Below, in pieces: positions 6,901 to 9,292 of a DNA stretch of 9,292 nucleotides (position 1 is its first letter; each line of letters starts with the position of its first letter). Source of the stretch: JANQUM01 sp047630355 (lineage in GTDB: Bacteria; Bacteroidota; Bacteroidia; Cytophagales; Spirosomataceae); the NCBI GenBank assembly GCA_047630355.1, contig JBLHXN010000129.1, positions 1 through 9,292 of the forward strand, written 5' to 3'. The translations under genes were made by a program, and so were the position numbers. Under the pieces are notes generated by a model. That model worked only from the letters and a program-made list of their open reading frames with translations, was not told the DNA's origin and ran no database searches.

Positions 6901-7920
6901 ATGAATAATTTAAAAGACTCGCTTAATTTTGCCTCTAAACTCACCTTCGGGCGAACTACGAATTCTTTGCGGATTTTGGGAAGTTATGCGTGGTCAAAAA
7001 TTACGAAAAAGTCCGCGATAAGCGGGCTGCCAATGGCGGTAGCGTTTGAACCGACTACTTCCTGCAATCTTCGTTGTCCCGAATGTCCGAGCGGCTTACG
7101 TTCGTTCACCCGCCCAACCGGAATGCTTTCAGAAGAATTGTTTCGCAAAACAATTGACGAATTAGAAAATTCACTGCTTTATCTCACGTTTTATTTTCAG
7201 GGCGAACCGTACTTACATCCGCAATTTCTGGAAATGGTGCAATACGCCGCCAAACGGAAAATCTACACCGCTACCTCTACCAATGCTCACTATTTAACCG
7301 AAAACTTCGCTCGTAAAACCATTGAGTCAGGTCTTGACCGTTTAATCATTTCGTTAGACGGTACCACGCAGGAAACGTACCAAAAATACCGGATAGGTGG
7401 AAAAATAGAGAAAGTAATTGAAGGTACTAAAAATGTAATTCGCCTAAAAAAGGAGATGAAATCCAAAACTCCGCACGTTATTTTTCAATTTTTAGTGGTC
7501 AAACCCAACGAACACCAAATTGAAGAAGTAAAAGCATTAGCTAATGAATTAGGCGTAGACGAAGTTCGTTTCAAAACCGCTCAAATTTACGATTACGAAG
7601 ACGGTTCACCACTCATTCCAACCATCGATCGATACAGCCGTTACGTTCCGAAAGAGAACGGCAAGTTTTCTATTAAGAACAAATTTGTGGATCATTGCTG
7701 GAAAATGTGGCATTCCTGCGTAATTACTTGGGACGGCACGGTTGTTCCTTGTTGTTTCGATAAAGATGCCGAATACCCGATGGGAAACTTGCAGGAAACT
7801 TCATTCACGAATCTTTGGCAATCAAATAGTTACAACACTTTCCGGCAGTCGCTCATTCGTTCTCGCTCCGAAATAGAAATGTGTAAAAATTGCACCGAAG
7901 GTACTCCAGTTTGGGGGTAA
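6901..7920 (+). CDS. Radical SAM enzyme with C-terminal SPASM-type domain
   Basis: A 339-residue soluble radical SAM protein. The cluster motif CNLRCPEC (C55, C59, C62) would bind the SAM-cleaving 4Fe-4S cluster. FQGEP at 99-103 stands in the usual GGEP position and SLDG at 151-154 fits the SAM-binding barrel. The C-terminal part has the SPASM/twitch arrangement: C266, C273, then ITWDGTVVPCC with C284/C285, MGNLQETSFTNLW, and a final CKNC (C328, C331). That is enough cysteines for one auxiliary cluster, fewer than a classical two-cluster SPASM. Such enzymes modify peptides or small molecules, but no precursor peptide, transporter or partner enzyme lies nearby, so no substrate can be named. 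The gene is alone, has its own promoter, and converges on the SGNH pseudogene. The radical SAM call is secure; function is open. Confidence 0.95.
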   Translation: MNNLKDSLNFASKLTFGRTTNSLRILGSYAWSKITKKSAISGLPMAVAFEPTTSCNLRCPECPSGLRSFTRPTGMLSEELFRKTIDELENSLLYLTFYFQGEPYLHPQFLEMVQYAAKRKIYTATSTNAHYLTENFARKTIESGLDRLIISLDGTTQETYQKYRIGGKIEKVIEGTKNVIRLKKEMKSKTPHVIFQFLVVKPNEHQIEEVKALANELGVDEVRFKTAQIYDYEDGSPLIPTIDRYSRYVPKENGKFSIKNKFVDHCWKMWHSCVITWDGTVVPCCFDKDAEYPMGNLQETSFTNLWQSNSYNTFRQSLIRSRSEIEMCKNCTEGTPVWG

Positions 7921-7948
7921 TCAATTACAAGGTTGGAGATACGAAACT

Positions 7949-8656
7949 TTACTTTACCGCTTTTACTTTCGATAGCTTCTTGATTAGCGTTGGAACAATT
8001 ACTTCCTTTACCCAACGCTTGTACATCTCTCCTGAAGGATGTAAACCGTCAGAGGCAACCAACTCAGTATTTGTTATCGCTTCTCTCGAAATTGGCGTAA
8101 TATTGAAATATGAAATTCCACGCTTTTCTGCTTCCTATTCACATACTGCATTGTAGGCATCTATTTCTTTGGCAATTTCCTGTTGATCACGACCCTTTGC
8201 AAACGGCGTTACACCCCAGTCAGGAATAGAAACCACAAAGACCTGCTCTTTTTTGTTTTCGGCAAATGCAATGGCCTGATTCAACAAACCAATAAATTCG
8301 TTCCGAAACTGCTCTATGTCACGCCCCCTGAGTTGGTTATTTCCCCCGATCAACAGCGATACCATATCGTACGTTTTATTTACGTTTGCAGTAGTAGTAC
8401 CCGCTTCTAATTCATCTGTTGTCCAGCCAGTTCGGGCAATAATGTTAGATGAAGTTATTTTTACAGCATTATCACTCATCTCTTTTACCAGTTGTACCGG
8501 CCAACGCTCAGACTCCGTAACGCTTTCACCAATGGTATAACTATCCCTCAAAGCAAGGTAGGATATTTTGCCAATCTCAGATGTTTACTTTTGCGGTATT
8601 GATTGTATTTTGCAACCAATCATTCCGACCAAAAATAGAATAAGAAGATGTTTCAT
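7949..8656 (-). pseudogene. SGNH/GDSL hydrolase lipoprotein with two in-frame stops
   Basis: A 235-codon relic read in one unbroken frame from the ATG at 8656 to a TAA at 7951-7949, interrupted by TAA at codon 24 (8587-8585) and TAG at codon 174 (8137-8135). The start MKHLLILFLVGMIGC is a lipoprotein signal with lipobox Cys15. Block I, normally GDS, reads LALRDSYTIGE: the Gly is Arg (codon 37, AGG), while the nucleophile Ser39 remains. Block II Gly77 (ARTGW), block III GGNN (105-108), and the block V pair Asp203/His206 (SDGLHPS) are all retained. The gene was therefore an exported esterase/lipase-like or deacetylase-like enzyme until recently. All three lesions can be explained by single transitions (CAA to TAA, GGG to AGG, CAG to TAG). 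Alternatives are stop readthrough or sequencing error, but three independent changes make decay likelier. Confidence 0.88.
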
Positions 8657-8681
8657 AAAGTATTGTTGTGCTGAGGGTTTT

Positions 8682-8689
8682 CAGAATTA
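8682..8689 (-). promoter_or_regulatory. Possible decayed -7 element of the SGNH pseudogene
   Basis: The minus strand reads TAATTCTG, one transition away from TAnnTTTG, 25 bases before the ATG at 8656. The spacing is close to the 22 bases seen for intact genes here, so it may be the weakened original promoter. Support is slight. Confidence 0.25.
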
Positions 8690-8814
8690 ACGGCAATAAA
8701 CAGAAAGTAGTTTATTACTGTTAATGATATGCCTACGTTTTGAACATTTTCAAGAAAGTATTTACCGATCAATCAAAGTTTGAAGCAATCTGACAATGTC
8801 CCGGCTTTATTAAG

Positions 8815-8822
8815 TAAATTTA
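8815..8822 (+). promoter_or_regulatory. Possible -7 element for the glmM-family gene
   Basis: TAAATTTA differs from TAnnTTTG only in the last base. It ends exactly 22 bases before the ATG at 8845, the same spacing as the typA and radical SAM elements; that match in position is the main argument for it. Confidence 0.4.
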
Positions 8823-8844
8823 CGCCCCAAATTATCTACATAAA

Positions 8845-9292
8845 ATGACATTAATTAAGTCGATATCAGGAATTAGAGGAACAATTGGTGGCCGCGTAGG
8901 CGATAACCTTACTCCAATTGATATAGTCAAGTTTGCCGCAGCTTTCGGAACATGGATTTCTACGCAAATCCCTGACAAGAAAACAATTATAGTTGGACGA
9001 GATGCCCGTACTTCGGGTAAAATAGTTTCCGATTTAGTCTGCTCAACGCTTAATAGCTTAGGCTTTGACGTAATAGATTTAGGCCTTTCTACTACGCCTA
9101 CCGTCGAAATTGCCGTGCCAAAAGAAGGAGCTGCCGGAGGAATTATCCTGACTGCCAGCCACAATCCGGCTCAATGGAACGCCCTAAAGTTACTTAACGC
9201 CGACGGAGAATTCATTTCTGACGCTGACGGAAAAGCCCTTATTGAGATCGCTGATACAGACGATTACAATTTTGTCGGATACAAAGAACTGG
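8845..9292 (+). CDS. glmM: Phosphoglucosamine mutase / phosphohexomutase family, 5' part
   Basis: The first 149 codons of an alpha-D-phosphohexomutase; the window ends inside it (full members have about 450-460 residues). The N-terminus MTLIKSISGIRGTIGGRVGDNLTP matches the Bacteroidota phosphoglucosamine-mutase-type proteins. GRDARTSG at residues 51-58 is the domain-one signature. TASHNPAQWNALKLL at 103-117 holds the catalytic serine S105, which carries the phosphate in the active enzyme. GlmM interconverts glucosamine-6-phosphate and glucosamine-1-phosphate in the route to UDP-GlcNAc and peptidoglycan. Phosphomannomutase or phosphoglucomutase activity cannot be excluded, because the specificity loop lies outside the window. 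The ATG is preceded by a probable promoter with the usual 22-base spacing. The reading frame is intact as far as it goes. Confidence 0.9.
   Translation, partial: MTLIKSISGIRGTIGGRVGDNLTPIDIVKFAAAFGTWISTQIPDKKTIIVGRDARTSGKIVSDLVCSTLNSLGFDVIDLGLSTTPTVEIAVPKEGAAGGIILTASHNPAQWNALKLLNADGEFISDADGKALIEIADTDDYNFVGYKEL

Noticed and set aside
8183..8540. Plus-strand open frames across the SGNH relic
   Set aside because: The minus strand carries an unmistakable SGNH reading frame with block II, III and V motifs; the plus-strand frames are shadows.
8832..9164. Open frame of 110 codons on the minus strand over the glmM-family gene
   Set aside because: Antisense to clear phosphohexomutase motifs; no family resemblance of its own.

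Overview
The window looks like ordinary chromosomal housekeeping DNA from a member of the Bacteroidota, most likely a Cytophagales-type bacterium. Three things point there: the gene families (a GldG-like gliding/ABC-auxiliary protein, a DUF4293 membrane protein, a short PepSY-type membrane protein), weak Shine-Dalgarno sequences, and -7 promoter elements of the Bacteroidota form TAnnTTTG in front of several genes. The genus cannot be fixed from the sequence alone.

Layout from left to right. A complete typA/bipA GTPase gene is on the minus strand (40-1854), with its own promoter and a hairpin just past its stop. A gene-poor stretch with an imperfect 24-base direct repeat follows. Next is a broken alpha/beta-hydrolase gene on the minus strand (2123-2673), with a frameshift and no C-terminal third. 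rdgB (plus, 2774-3349) is divergent from that relic and converges tail to tail on a DUF4293 gene (minus, 3346-3822); their stop codons share the bases TTAA. A cupin_5/DUF985 gene (minus, 3920-4432) lies behind it and is divergent from a gldG-like gene (plus, 4498-6159). No gldF lies next to gldG. A short three-helix PepSY-type membrane gene (minus, 6176-6658) converges on gldG. A lone radical SAM/SPASM gene (plus, 6901-7920) converges on a second dead gene, an SGNH-hydrolase lipoprotein (minus, 7949-8656) with two in-frame stops and a damaged GDS motif. The window ends inside a glmM/phosphoglucomutase-family gene (plus, from 8845).

Most genes appear to be single transcription units that change strand frequently, so there is no multi-gene operon and no obvious novel multi-gene system. 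Functions are separate: ribosome-associated stress GTPase, nucleotide-pool cleaning, cell-wall precursor synthesis, membrane proteins, and one unassigned radical SAM enzyme. The most informative oddities are the two decaying hydrolase genes, the gldG gene without its usual partner, and the constant promoter-to-start geometry shared by unrelated genes.
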